A stretch of 64,000 bases of DNA, taken from positions 62,001-126,000 of the forward strand of contig NZ_OY762229.1 of NCBI RefSeq assembly GCF_963665355.1, read 5' to 3'. The notes under the pieces were generated by a model that saw only the letters and a program-made list of their open reading frames with translations, was not told the origin of the DNA and searched no databases. The DNA is from an uncultured Desulfobacter sp. (lineage in GTDB: Bacteria > Desulfobacterota > Desulfobacteria > Desulfobacterales > Desulfobacteraceae). Position numbers and translations under genes: made by a program. Positions 43,613 to 52,543 of the stretch are shown piece by piece (positions within the stretch are counted from its first letter, which is position 1; every line of letters begins with the position of its first letter).

Positions 43613-44615
43613 ATGTCAGATCCCGCCAAATTTCGTTTTTCCGTTGACCGCAGCGGCACCTTTACGGATGTCTATGCCGAGGTGCCAGGGAGACCCGGGT
43701 TCAGGGGAAGCAAGGATCGTGAAGGGGATTAACGGTGACCGCCTGGCAGTGATCCGCCCCCTGGATACAGAGGCCGTAAGATCCGATCTTAAAGCCGTCT
43801 ATGACCGGGGCATCCGCAGCCTTGCCGTCGTGCTCATGCACGCCTATGCCTGGCCGGATCATGAACTGGCCATCGGCCGTCTGGCCCGGGATATGGGGTT
43901 CACCCAGGTCTCCCTCTCCTCCCGGGTCATGCCCCGGGTGAAGCTGGTGGCCAGGGGCGATACCACCATGGTGGACGCCTACCTCAACCCGCATATTCGC
44001 ACCTACCTTGACAACTTTAAATGCGGGTTCAAGGACAAACTTGTCCATACGGGCCTTCTTTTCATGCAGTCCGACGGCGGCCTGGCCGGTGCCGAGGGGT
44101 TCACCGGCAGCCGCCCATGACAGTGGAGGAGGCTGCCCTGGGCTTCATCCGGGTGGCAACGAGGTGATGGTGAGGCCCATCCGTGAGATTTCGGTGATGC
44201 GGGGGTTTGATATCAAGGAACACGTGCTGGCCACATTCGGGGGGGGGGGACCGGTCCCCAGCATGCCTGCGCTGTTGCCCGGGCACTGGGGATATCCAAC
44301 ATTTTTATCCACCGGTTTTCCGGCATTTTGTCCGCCTACGGCATGGGACTGGCCGATGTGGTCACCGAGCGGCAGCAGCCCTTTGCCGCCGTTTTATGCC
44401 CCCGGGCCTTGAAAGAGGCTCAAAGGATTTTTGAGCGGCTGGAAAACGAGGCCCACCGGGAACTGCAGGACCAGGGATTCTCCCCAAAGGCCGTTGACGC
44501 CACCCGGTTTCTTAACCTGCGGTACCATGGGACAGATACGGCCATCATGATCCCCGGGCCTGAAGACAATGACTATGCCGGGGCTTTCAGGGCCTTGGAA
44601 CGTTGCCTCCAATGA
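43613..44615 (+). pseudogene. 5-oxoprolinase/hydantoinase (HyuA-type) remnant
   Basis: Pieces of one gene in several frames. The start is MSDPAKFRFSVDRSGTFTDV from ATG 43613. Then, after a deletion, RPLDTEAVRSDLKAVYDRGI to GLLFMQSDGGLAG. Then MRGFDIKEHVLATFGGG, a break in 11 G's (44239-44249), and HRFSGILSAYGMGLADVV to the stop at 44615. About two thirds of the expected protein is lost. Several independent lesions mean this is truly dead, whatever the accuracy of the G-run. Confidence 0.8.
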
Positions 44616-44919
44616 ATAGTCAGATTTGCATGATACAGACCGTTCAATGTTATAAACTTAAGCATTGAGTATTGGGTTACCTAAGGGTAATTACTCGGTA
44701 TTTTGCCGAAGTTGACTCCTGACAGATAATACCATTATGTTGCGAGCGGGCCTAACGCACTGAATTTAAAAGCTATTTCTATCAAACGCCTTGCAAATCA
44801 ATATTATATTAAAATTCAACACGTTAAAAACAATTTTGAAAATTTTAAAAATCAGTGGCAACATAATTTTTTGTTTTACTACATACCCCTCCAAGGATAG
44901 CAAAAGCTGCTTCAGTGAT

Positions 44920-45939
44920 TTATAAACTGTCAAGCCAGGCGAGGATTTCAGCACTATTTTCCCAGTCGATTAACTCATCAATTTTTTTGTCATGAGTTAT
45001 TTTCGATTGCATGTATTCCATGAGCGTATTTTGGACTTCCCGTTTTTTTGACAGATCCAGCTGCAGATAGGTCATTGTTGATTCAATACTTTGATGACCA
45101 AGACGATTTTTGATATCCGATACCGGAGCACCTAAGGTGACCATATTGACCGCACACGAATGCCTGAAGCAGTGAGCCGGACTCAGTCCTTTCAGCCTTT
45201 TTGCCGGCAATACTGCAGTCAAATATTTCCTGCAAATTTTGTTGATGCCGTGCCGGGTCATTTCCCGCTTCCGTTGGTTGATAAAAAGCCTATGGGCAAA
45301 CAAAGGGATGGGATCTACCCTATGATTGGTGATATAATCCGAGATCAACGAGGCTGTTCTGGAGCATAGATTAATCAAGCGGTATCGATTTCCCTTTCCC
45401 AGGACTGCAATGGTCTCGTTTTCGGGATCAAAATAATCAAATTCCAATGTGGCAATCTCACTGGCCCGGGCACCGGAGTCATAAAGCAAATGTAGAATGG
45501 TAAAATCCCTCATGCCTTCTTTCTTTTTCAGGTCCACGGCACTGAAGACTTTCATGATTTCTTCAGGATATAAAAATCCCATCACCTTTTTTTGAGATCT
45601 TTTTTGAGGGATGTTCAGGAGGCCTTCGGCGATTCGTTTTTTGTCCGGATGCATGAAGCGGATCATCTTGGCCAAAGACTTGATCACGGCCAGGCGCTGA
45701 TTTCGAGTCTGCACGCTATTTTTTCTATTTTTTTCCAGATGCTGTAGAAAGGCAAGCACGGCATCCACCGTTAAGTGTTCTATTGTCAACGACTTAATTT
45801 TTATTGAGTGATGATTCGCCAGGAAATGCAGGAACAAAGACAGGCTTTGCCGGTAAGCTTGGACACTTTGTTCACTCGTCCCTTTTATCGAGGGCAAGTA
45901 TTCATAAAAATACTGGTGCAGGCAACTTGTCAATCTCAT
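44920..45939 (-). CDS. tyrosine recombinase RitC of RIT element 1
   Basis: 339 residues. N-terminal SAM-like core-binding domain (YEYLPSIKGTSEQSVQAYRQ), C-terminal catalytic domain with Arg I in YDSGARASEIATL. Then come the HxxR box (PAHCFRHSCAVNMV), GH in RLGHQSIEST and the Tyr nucleophile in MTYLQ. It overlaps RitB by 4 bp (ATGA) and is the last gene of the element. Closely similar to 54861-55880 in RIT element 2. Confidence 0.9.
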   Translation of the reverse strand: MRLTSCLHQYFYEYLPSIKGTSEQSVQAYRQSLSLFLHFLANHHSIKIKSLTIEHLTVDAVLAFLQHLEKNRKNSVQTRNQRLAVIKSLAKMIRFMHPDKKRIAEGLLNIPQKRSQKKVMGFLYPEEIMKVFSAVDLKKKEGMRDFTILHLLYDSGARASEIATLEFDYFDPENETIAVLGKGNRYRLINLCSRTASLISDYITNHRVDPIPLFAHRLFINQRKREMTRHGINKICRKYLTAVLPAKRLKGLSPAHCFRHSCAVNMVTLGAPVSDIKNRLGHQSIESTMTYLQLDLSKKREVQNTLMEYMQSKITHDKKIDELIDWENSAEILAWLDSL

Positions 45940-46913
45940 GCGTCCTCGCTTTTTGATATCGAAAAATTAAACAGTTGCCGACGGTGCTCAGCATCCAGTA
46001 CCTTCAAATAATAGGTAGTGTATTTGTACTTGCTGTGCCCCATGTAAGCTGCCAGTACAGGCAGGGCATTTTGACAGGATTTTCCTTGCTGTTTAATTCG
46101 TTTTAGTGTGTTCACAGCAAACGAATGCCGCAAGGAATGATGTGAAGGCTGGCTGAAGTTTGTAGTACCGATTATTTTCCGGGGCTGTTCAAGATTAATA
46201 TATGTGAGCGCCTGTTTAAATCTGCGATTTATAAACATACGGACCAGTTTATTGCCTTTCACCTTTACCAGTAAAAAAGGACTGTCATCCTCATCGGGGA
46301 ATAACCGACGCACTTTTAGCAGGTTGTTTATTTCATGGGCTACTGCTTTGGGTATAGGGATCAATCGATCTTTTCTAAATTTTGTCTTTTCAATATAGAT
46401 TGTTCTTTCTTCGGGCCTGTAATGGGTTTTCAATAAATTAAGTGTCTCCGATGTTCTCAGTCCGCACCGGGCCATCAACAAAAAGGCAATATAAGCACTG
46501 AAATCTGACACATAGAATCTCTGGCTTGTTCGCATCGACTTGATTACAGCTTTGAGAAAACGATCTGTTTCTTCCGGAGAAAATATAAAAGGAATAACGA
46601 GATTTTCCTGTAGCTCAGTGATTTCCTGTAACGGATTTTCCAGGATCACATCTTTGCGTATAAGATAATTGAAAAAAATTTTGATCATTCTGAAAATCAT
46701 ATTTATGGACCGGGGTTCAAGATCAAGATTTGCTCTGAACCGGATAAAAAACAGCGGATCAAAGGATGCCCAAGTCACTTGTTTTTCAGACACATATCGA
46801 TCAAGCACCTTAAGACAGTACATCATTGAGGTGTTTGAGTACCCCAGTTGAAAACGATATTCAATAAACTCTTCCATTTGTTCTGCCAAAAAGCTTTTAA
46901 AACGTTTCATCAA
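45936..46913 (-). CDS. tyrosine recombinase RitB of RIT element 1
   Basis: 325 residues. Catalytic Arg in MARCGLRTSETLNLL, Lys in IEKTKFRKDR, HxxR box HHSLRHSFAVNTL, GH in YMGHSKYKYT and the Tyr in TYYLKV. N-terminal core-binding helices precede (FIEYRFQLGYSNTSMMYCLK). It overlaps RitA by 17 bp and RitC by 4 bp, indicating translational coupling of the trio. Counterpart of 53890-54864. Confidence 0.9.
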   Translation of the reverse strand: MMKRFKSFLAEQMEEFIEYRFQLGYSNTSMMYCLKVLDRYVSEKQVTWASFDPLFFIRFRANLDLEPRSINMIFRMIKIFFNYLIRKDVILENPLQEITELQENLVIPFIFSPEETDRFLKAVIKSMRTSQRFYVSDFSAYIAFLLMARCGLRTSETLNLLKTHYRPEERTIYIEKTKFRKDRLIPIPKAVAHEINNLLKVRRLFPDEDDSPFLLVKVKGNKLVRMFINRRFKQALTYINLEQPRKIIGTTNFSQPSHHSLRHSFAVNTLKRIKQQGKSCQNALPVLAAYMGHSKYKYTTYYLKVLDAEHRRQLFNFSISKSEDA

Positions 46914-47784
46914 GGATGATCTCCCGCATCAGGCCGATATGAATGCTCAGATACTTTTTGGTCGAATCGAGGCTTTTATGCCCCATCATTTCTTTAATTT
47001 CATAGATGGGCATACCGGCCTCCAACATGTTCTGGGCAAATGAATGCCGCAGCCAGTATGTGCTTGATGCAAGATTACTTTTCGTCATGCATTTTTTTAT
47101 ATCTCGGGGGATATCGCTCCTGTTGGCCGGTTTATAAGGTGGTATCAACTGTAAAAATAGAACTCGGGATTGAGTTTCAGGTCTCCCGCCTACAATATAT
47201 GCAGTAATCGCTTTGATGATGTTGTCGGGAAGGGGAAGATGGGCAGGATTGCAATTTTTTCTTGAACGGATAAAAATCTCTTTCTGCCTAAATGAAATGT
47301 CATCCAGGGTTAGCAACCTGATTTCTTTGGGTCTCAATCCCAGGTAATACGCCAGGTGTATGGCGGCATTCGTGCGAAGATCTTTTGCTGTTGATAGATC
47401 CAGGCTGTCAAACAATTTTTGAACTTCATGAGCGCGTAAAAATTTGATTGGTTTTAGTTGTCCGAACTCTGGAGGGCTAACTATCAAAGGAGCGAGATCT
47501 TTTTTGATATATTGGTTCAGATAAAGATATCTCAAAAACAGCCTCAGATGTGACCGGTTCGACTTAGCGGTTCCTATGGAATAATTGGCATTGTACAGGG
47601 CTAAAAATTGATCAACCTTTTGGATGGATATCTTATCCAGGGGGACGCCTGATTTTTGCAGATAGATATCCAGACTTGTCAATATCCGCTGCATTCCCAT
47701 AACACTTTCCTGACTACGGACTTGGTGTCCATAATAATCCAGATACCGCTGACAAATTTTCGGCAATAGATGATCAGGTGCCAT
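46897..47784 (-). CDS. tyrosine recombinase RitA of RIT element 1
   Basis: 295 residues. Arg I in YYLGLRPKEIRLL, and the HxxR box reads YWLRHSFAQNM, with Tyr in place of the first His. GH is in MMGHKSLDST and the nucleophile in KKYLS. The same His-to-Tyr change occurs in its partner at 53016-53903, so it is a feature of this lineage rather than decay. It overlaps the CHC2-like gene by 11 bp. Confidence 0.9.
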   Translation of the reverse strand: MAPDHLLPKICQRYLDYYGHQVRSQESVMGMQRILTSLDIYLQKSGVPLDKISIQKVDQFLALYNANYSIGTAKSNRSHLRLFLRYLYLNQYIKKDLAPLIVSPPEFGQLKPIKFLRAHEVQKLFDSLDLSTAKDLRTNAAIHLAYYLGLRPKEIRLLTLDDISFRQKEIFIRSRKNCNPAHLPLPDNIIKAITAYIVGGRPETQSRVLFLQLIPPYKPANRSDIPRDIKKCMTKSNLASSTYWLRHSFAQNMLEAGMPIYEIKEMMGHKSLDSTKKYLSIHIGLMREIILDETF

Positions 47785-48082
47785 GACCGGATTCCCTTAC
47801 GTTTAAAATCGCCTGCAGATATTTTACGCTGCTGACAAAATCGGTGTTGCGCCAGACCATTACCATATCGATGGTGTTAAAATTCTTTTCGCATCGAAAG
47901 CACCGGCTCAAGTTCGTTCTGGGATTAACAGCGGTCTGAAACTCGTTGCACAAGGGACACAGAAAACGGAAAACCCCTTCACTGATTTTAGCCGGGATAC
48001 CCAGTTGTGTTTCGATTAACACATGAATGGGGATTGAATTTCGTAATTTATAAAGTTCCATTGAAGAAAATCGTTTGCCCAT
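47774..48082 (-). CDS. CHC2-like zinc-finger accessory protein of RIT element 1
   Basis: 102 residues from ATG 48082 (GAGGTG upstream), overlapping the preceding gene by 35 bp. A four-Cys finger CPLC-x16-CFRC (FRFLCPLCNEFQTAVNPRTN, then LSRCFRCEKNFNTIDMVM) matches the DnaG-type CHC2 finger followed by the helix that binds DNA in primases. No primase catalytic domain is attached. Probably an accessory DNA-binding factor for the recombinases. Confidence 0.65.
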   Translation of the reverse strand: MGKRFSSMELYKLRNSIPIHVLIETQLGIPAKISEGVFRFLCPLCNEFQTAVNPRTNLSRCFRCEKNFNTIDMVMVWRNTDFVSSVKYLQAILNVRESGHGT

Positions 48083-48587
48083 GTTGACACCTCTTCTTTT
48101 GGGTCAGTTCTTTTAGGATATCTGGCGTCAATTTTACCGTCTCCTGGTCCGTGGCATCAATAATCTCTTGTAACGCATTTTTGTTAAGGAAGGTGTCAAA
48201 TCCAATAAAGACAAGGGTTTTGGCCGATATTAAATCTTGTAACGGTATTTGGATTAAATCTATCGAAGATCCTTTACCAGCAATGGTTTTGCCGTTTTTC
48301 ATCTCTTGTAACGCATCTTCAGTTAAGGATAGCGTTTCTGAGGGCTTTTTTCGCTTCCAGTAACCAGGATTGCTTTTGCGCCAATCCTGAACACGAGCCA
48401 CATTCTCAGGTCCTGAGAAATAATCCCGATTCTTTGGCTTATCCAACCATTTTTGCTGGCTGTGTTTTTTGCTGGCAATTTTGCATTCGGGCTTGTCACA
48501 GAATTTTTGCCGCTTCACATGGCGGGAATCGGGCATGAATAAATTTTGGCAGTTTTTACACCTGCGCTGGCGAATTTGCTTTTTCAT
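48048..48587 (-). CDS. zinc-finger accessory protein of RIT element 1
   Basis: 179 residues. The N-terminal finger RRCKNCQNLFMPD then RQKFCDKPECK has a CxxC / CxxxxC pattern, followed by a basic Trp-rich segment (QQKWLDKPKNRDYFSGPENV, RKSNPGYWKRKK). The C-terminal half repeats an LQ[ED][MI] motif three times (DALQEM, PLQDLI, NALQEI). It is the first gene of RIT element 1. Its start codon lies in the stem, and its ribosome site in the loop, of a hairpin at 48585-48613. The likely role is DNA recognition at the element ends; function is unproven. Confidence 0.6.
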   Translation of the reverse strand: MKKQIRQRRCKNCQNLFMPDSRHVKRQKFCDKPECKIASKKHSQQKWLDKPKNRDYFSGPENVARVQDWRKSNPGYWKRKKPSETLSLTEDALQEMKNGKTIAGKGSSIDLIQIPLQDLISAKTLVFIGFDTFLNKNALQEIIDATDQETVKLTPDILKELTQKKRCQHGQTIFFNGTL

Positions 48588-48613
48588 AGACCTGATACCT
48601 CCTTAGGTCTATG
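48585..48613 (-). promoter_or_regulatory. hairpin enclosing the ribosome site and start codon of the first RIT1 gene
   Basis: Read on the minus strand, CATAGACCT, then AAGGAGGTATC, then AGGTCTATG. The 9-bp stem is perfect, the Shine-Dalgarno AAGGAGG is in the loop, and the last three stem bases are the ATG of the gene. Such a fold could block translation of transcripts entering from outside the element. Confidence 0.65.
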
Positions 48614-48725
48614 ATCGGATGAACGACATGGCGGGGTAGTATTTTTTCAAAATATGGCGGGGTCCGGCGAGGTCCGGCTGGATCGGGCGGGGTAGAACTC
48701 GCTACAAAAAAAACTCGCTACATAA

Positions 48726-49026
48726 ATACCATAAGTAAACGTCTTGGCATTACTCATTTTTCTCGTTGATATCGTCCGAATATCTGAGCGCTTTTGGAAT
48801 ATTGATTGATGCAAGAATACATGACTACTGAATGGTCAAATTTTGTATTTTCTGTTGCTTTTTTCGGGCGAGGGTGGTTATTTCAGTTTAAGTGATAATT
48901 AGAGCTTGATTCAATATCATAATTTTTTTAGGCGCATGTAATTCAGGTATTTATGATATGCGGCTAACCGGATACACAAGAGAAACGGAACCGTTCAATT
49001 TCTTGTTATGATTTATCTGAGGATCT
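48726..49026. other. AT-rich intergenic region right of RIT element 1
   Basis: 300 bp with no credible gene. It starts with the direct repeat AATACCAT and should contain the promoter for the RusA-like gene at 49027. Nothing else identified. Confidence 0.5.
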
Positions 49027-49680
49027 ATGGAAATATCTGGAAAAAGACCACCCATATATGGACAAATAAGATTTGAAATTGATAGGGCTCCAGTGTCTTT
49101 ACAAGCAAAACGGAATAAAAAAGACGACCTAAAGGAATTCATTCTCAAAGTATTGGAAGAAGCTCAGTATTTTTTGACTGGTGATGTCAAAATTGAAATT
49201 GAATGGCATGTCCACGAACAAAAGAGGTATGAAACAGATACAAGTGCGGACATCGACAATATTATAAAACCATTATTGGATTCCCTCTGTGGCCCATCTG
49301 GCATATTAATTGACGACAACCAAGTTCAATGCGTAACTTGCTCTTGGTTGGACACCTACGACTATGAGTCAGAAAAAATCTATATCTCTGTTAATTACAT
49401 GAACGATGAATTTATTTCAAAGGAAGGTTTGGTTTTCATAAATGTTGAAAATAATTTGTGTCTTCCGTTCAACGAAAAGAATCCAGCTGAAGTTCAGAAA
49501 ATAATATTAAAGCAATGGCTCAATATGTTTTCTACTAAAAACGAGCTAATTTCTCACGGGTTAGGGTACTATGATGCTCAAGGCGTAATGCCTATTCAAA
49601 GGGTCTTTCATAAATCCAGATTAAATAGTTTTAATATATTGGAAATCAATGAACAATTGAAACATCTTAATAGTAACTAA
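49027..49680 (+). CDS. RusA-like Holliday junction endonuclease
   Basis: 217 residues. The core DTSADIDNIIKPLLDSLCGP followed by GILIDDNQVQ is the RusA signature: acidic residues for metal, a Lys, and the DD pair. RusA resolves Holliday junctions and is commonly phage-borne. This version has a ~100-residue C-terminal extension with no recognised domain. It sits alone on the plus strand between the two RIT elements; low G+C suggests acquired DNA. The start is the only ATG with a GAGG-like site (TGAGGATCT, 4 bp). Confidence 0.8.
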   Translation: MEISGKRPPIYGQIRFEIDRAPVSLQAKRNKKDDLKEFILKVLEEAQYFLTGDVKIEIEWHVHEQKRYETDTSADIDNIIKPLLDSLCGPSGILIDDNQVQCVTCSWLDTYDYESEKIYISVNYMNDEFISKEGLVFINVENNLCLPFNEKNPAEVQKIILKQWLNMFSTKNELISHGLGYYDAQGVMPIQRVFHKSRLNSFNILEINEQLKHLNSN

Positions 49681-49872
49681 TCAATCCAGAGGAACACCAG
49701 TAGAGGCTTTGCTGCCCAGGTACCCGTCTCTATCAAGACGATGGATAGAAATAACCCTACAACGCGACTTATTCGTTTGCAAACAACATGTGGTATCTAA
49801 ATTGTTTCAGGAAGCGCAATACGTTGTGTTGATTTTTCTAAGTTGCATTGTAGGGATAATAAGTGATGAAAC

Positions 49873-50451
49873 ATGAATTTTCTAAGATTCCAACAATATG
49901 CCCATTTAATCCTACTCTTCATTCTCATTTTCATCTATCTCCTATGCAATAAAGTCAACAGCCAAGGTGCTAAGGGAATTAAAACAATACAGACAATCAT
50001 CCAAATCGGTGGATTTGGTTGGACTGCATTTCTGTCTGTGATTGCTGTTAGACACGGAATTAGCTTGGATTTTCCAAAAAAGCTATTTCAAACTTATCGT
50101 CAGGCACTTACAAAATTATTCTATGTTACTGCACTAAACGTCGTTCTTGTTATTGGTATCGGAGTTTTATCTTACCACCTTACTTTTTATCGAGATGTAG
50201 AATTTCTTTCAAATAAAAAAGCAGACCTTTTACTTAACGATGTACCAGGTAAAGTGTTATTAATAGCTAAACTTGAAAAAGGCAAACAAACAAAAGTGAG
50301 ATTGAAATATGGATTGCGCCTACTTGTAGCGCGATCAGGTAAAGAACTATTGGCTATAGATGATCTTAAAATTCAGCCCAGGTGGAAGAAGCAAGTAACA
50401 GACATAATCAAAATTGAATTTCCGGAAAATAGTTATGAAAAAACACTTTAA
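49873..50451 (+). CDS. unknown membrane protein
   Basis: 192 residues. Three hydrophobic segments (about 10-28 HLILLFILIFIYLLC, 45-63 IGGFGWTAFLSVIAV, 86-103 ALNVVLVIGIGVLS) are followed by a soluble C-terminal domain of about 80 residues, rich in Lys and beta-prone. Its end overlaps the next gene by 17 bp, so the two are coupled. No family recognised. AT-rich composition is like the neighbouring RusA gene and unlike the GC-rich 20-kb region. Confidence 0.6.
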   Translation: MNFLRFQQYAHLILLFILIFIYLLCNKVNSQGAKGIKTIQTIIQIGGFGWTAFLSVIAVRHGISLDFPKKLFQTYRQALTKLFYVTALNVVLVIGIGVLSYHLTFYRDVEFLSNKKADLLLNDVPGKVLLIAKLEKGKQTKVRLKYGLRLLVARSGKELLAIDDLKIQPRWKKQVTDIIKIEFPENSYEKTL

Positions 50452-51166
50452 AGTCCAAGTCGTTATTGTATTTGTAATCGCATTGCTTATCAACTCCTCG
50501 GCATCGGCTGATCCTAATTTAACTATGCAATGGGGATTGGAGAATAAGAGATTCTTTCAAGAAACTGAAGTGCCTGCTGATGCATCATCAGCTATACGAG
50601 CCCAAGCAAAGCCCGGGGAAGCATTATACAGATTTTTCCAAATAAACGATTATTATAATGATGTCATCATGGGGGTTTTCCGACGTTTCCACGAATCATG
50701 GAATAAGTATTCAGAAAACAAGTCCTCAGATGTGTCAATAGTAAAAAAAGAATTCTCGGGTTACCTGAGGAGAAATGACCCAAGACTGTCATCCATAATT
50801 CAACAAATGGCCCCAACTGTTTATTTCGACTTTTTAGGAGATTCTGGTGTTCAATATGTACTGCAAGAAATTGAAATAAAAACAATTCGCTTCGAAGAAT
50901 ATGCTGGCGGAGGTTTTGCTGATAATGAAGCATGGTATGACATTGAACTAAAGCACCTTGAAGGAATATATAAATATCCAATCGGGGGGAAGAAGCTTCG
51001 GTTTACAGGTAGCGGTAGGACTGTATTAAGATTTTGGTCGGATAATTATTACGAAAGTATGGGGATGGCTCCGATGGGGTGTTATGATATTGATATTACC
51101 TTTCATTTTTTTGTAAATGGCAGTCGAATAAGTATTTCCTCCGGTAGATTCAAGATTGATGTTTAA
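50435..51166 (+). CDS. unknown secreted protein
   Basis: 243 residues from ATG 50435. A clear signal peptide (FKVQVVIVFVIALLINSSAS then ADPN) precedes a globular region with many aromatic residues and an internal YEEF-rich beta-sheet-like part (IKTIRFEEYAGGGFADNEAW). The open frame reaches back to 50414, but that start lacks a signal-like N-terminus. Overlap with the membrane gene upstream suggests a two-component membrane/periplasm module of unknown function, stranded between two RIT elements. Confidence 0.6.
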   Translation: MKKHFKVQVVIVFVIALLINSSASADPNLTMQWGLENKRFFQETEVPADASSAIRAQAKPGEALYRFFQINDYYNDVIMGVFRRFHESWNKYSENKSSDVSIVKKEFSGYLRRNDPRLSSIIQQMAPTVYFDFLGDSGVQYVLQEIEIKTIRFEEYAGGGFADNEAWYDIELKHLEGIYKYPIGGKKLRFTGSGRTVLRFWSDNYYESMGMAPMGCYDIDITFHFFVNGSRISISSGRFKIDV

Positions 51167-51432
51167 GTGCAAAATATAACAAACTAAATTTGGAAGGATT
51201 GATTTTCAATTGAGATTATCCATCCGGACACTTTCAGTCGGAAAACGAGGACACGAAACCATACGAATACAGCTAACGCAAAAAAACACGCGGCTGATTT
51301 GCAGTATTCAGTAATTTTTTGCAGGAAACCAGGACCCCACAATCTGTCTATTTATGTATCCGGTTTTGTATGTGGCGAGATTTTCTTCTATGAAAATTTC
51401 TAAATAAGTCATTTTCTTTGGATGTAATTCTT

Positions 51433-51843
51433 TTACTTTTTTTCTTCCTTCATTTTTTTGGCTTTTGAGAAGAAGTGTTCAACAGTTTCCGGATCAAAAC
51501 CAGGCATTGTCCGAGCAAACTCAGCGGCTTTTTGATAATATTCTCCAGCTTCGTGCCTCTTCCCACGAGCTTCATAGACCTGCCCCAATCTGTGAAACCC
51601 GTCAATCTGATCAGGATATTCAAGCAACAATCTCTTTGATACAGCTTCAGCCTCGTCTAATTTGTCTTCATTGATCAGATCCGTTACACTGTTTGAAAGC
51701 AGATCCAATTCCGTGTAAACTGGTGTAAATCCGGCAGGATAGGACTTAGGTTGAGCCCCCGCTGACTGCAATAATAGACAACACTTTTTATACTTCTTAC
51801 CGCTGCCGCAAGGGCATGGTGTATTTCGACCGATTTTTGCCAT
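51433..51843 (-). CDS. SEC-C motif/TPR-like protein
   Basis: 136 residues from ATG 51843. N-terminal SEC-C zinc motif [16 protein letters not shown], then two helical TPR-like repeats ([40 protein letters not shown]). SEC-C motifs bind zinc and are found in SecA and many small proteins of unknown role. It is divergent from the zinc-ribbon gene by 45 bp and probably sits within RIT element 2. Confidence 0.7.
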   Translation of the reverse strand: MAKIGRNTPCPCGSGKKYKKCCLLLQSAGAQPKSYPAGFTPVYTELDLLSNSVTDLINEDKLDEAEAVSKRLLLEYPDQIDGFHRLGQVYEARGKRHEAGEYYQKAAEFARTMPGFDPETVEHFFSKAKKMKEEKK

Positions 51844-51887
51844 GGAAAAATGTTTCACATTTTGAATTTTAACGCAAGGTAAAGATC

Positions 51888-52496
51888 ATGCAGCTTCGAT
51901 TCGCCACCAACATTTCTGTTGAACAATATATTCAGCAGGAAGCATGGCGGGATGCAAAACTGGACCAGTGTCCATTGCACCCGGAAGGTGGCTGCAAAAT
52001 TGCCAGGCATGGGACCTATCGCAGAAAATCCCCTGACGGCGCAAAGATCGCCCGGTGGTATTGTCCTGAGGGCAGGACCACTTTCGGGATGTTACCGGAT
52101 TGTCTGTGCTCTCGCCTTCCCGGAACATTGATCGAGGTAGAAACGGTTATCAATCAGATTGAAGCCGCCTCCAGCCAGGAGGCGGCAGCAAATAGCATGC
52201 GCCTGGACATCAGCCTGCCTGGTGTTCTGCGATGGATGAGGCGAAGACTATTTCTGATTCGCTTAAGTTTAATTTTATTGATCGAACTTCTCCCATTATT
52301 GTCGAATAATGGTCAGGAGACCTTATCATCATTTAGATCCGCACTTGGGGTTGAGTTTGTTTTACCCCATCTCAGGGAACTTGCGGGTCCATATCTGGAT
52401 ATCCTGCCACCGCCGTTGGGGTTTGGCCCCTGGTCTCAAAAAAAATATCGTAGAAAAAATCGTTTTCAACAACAAACGGGGCCTGATCCTCCCTGA
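51888..52496 (+). CDS. zinc-ribbon accessory protein of RIT element 2
   Basis: 202 residues with AAGG 8 bases upstream of ATG. The N-terminal pattern LDQCPLHPEGGCKIARHGTY then ARWYCPEGRTTFGMLPDCLC is a transposase-type zinc ribbon. It is followed by helical sequence with a hydrophobic stretch (LFLIRLSLILLIELLPLL) that could be membrane-associated or a helical bundle. It is the first gene of RIT2 in the place held by a different zinc-finger protein in RIT1. The role is probably DNA recognition or control of the recombinases. Confidence 0.6.
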   Translation: MQLRFATNISVEQYIQQEAWRDAKLDQCPLHPEGGCKIARHGTYRRKSPDGAKIARWYCPEGRTTFGMLPDCLCSRLPGTLIEVETVINQIEAASSQEAAANSMRLDISLPGVLRWMRRRLFLIRLSLILLIELLPLLSNNGQETLSSFRSALGVEFVLPHLRELAGPYLDILPPPLGFGPWSQKKYRRKNRFQQQTGPDPP

Positions 52497-52543
52497 AAAA
52501 CAGGGTAAATTGCCTTAAACGATCATTTCAGGGAGGCAATGCC

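Larger units (their letters stand above)
44735..48725 (-). mobile_element. RIT (recombinase-in-trio) element 1
   Basis: Five overlapping minus-strand genes: zinc-finger protein, CHC2-like protein, then three tyrosine recombinases. The ends are TTATGTTGCGAG (44735-44746) and CTCGCTACATAA (48714-48725), an inverted pair with one mismatch. An 8-bp direct repeat AATACCAT occurs at 44728-44735 and 48725-48732, consistent with a target duplication or overlap core. A second TTATGTTGC in inverse orientation sits 130 bp inside the left end. The recombinase-in-trio layout is known; the boundaries are read here. Confidence 0.85.

Noticed and set aside
48651-48695. GGCGGGGTCCGGCGAGGTCCGGCT repeats as a CRISPR-like or iteron array
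   Set aside because: Only a few irregular short GC-rich units without spacers. They sit just inside the RIT1 right end and are more likely part of its terminus.
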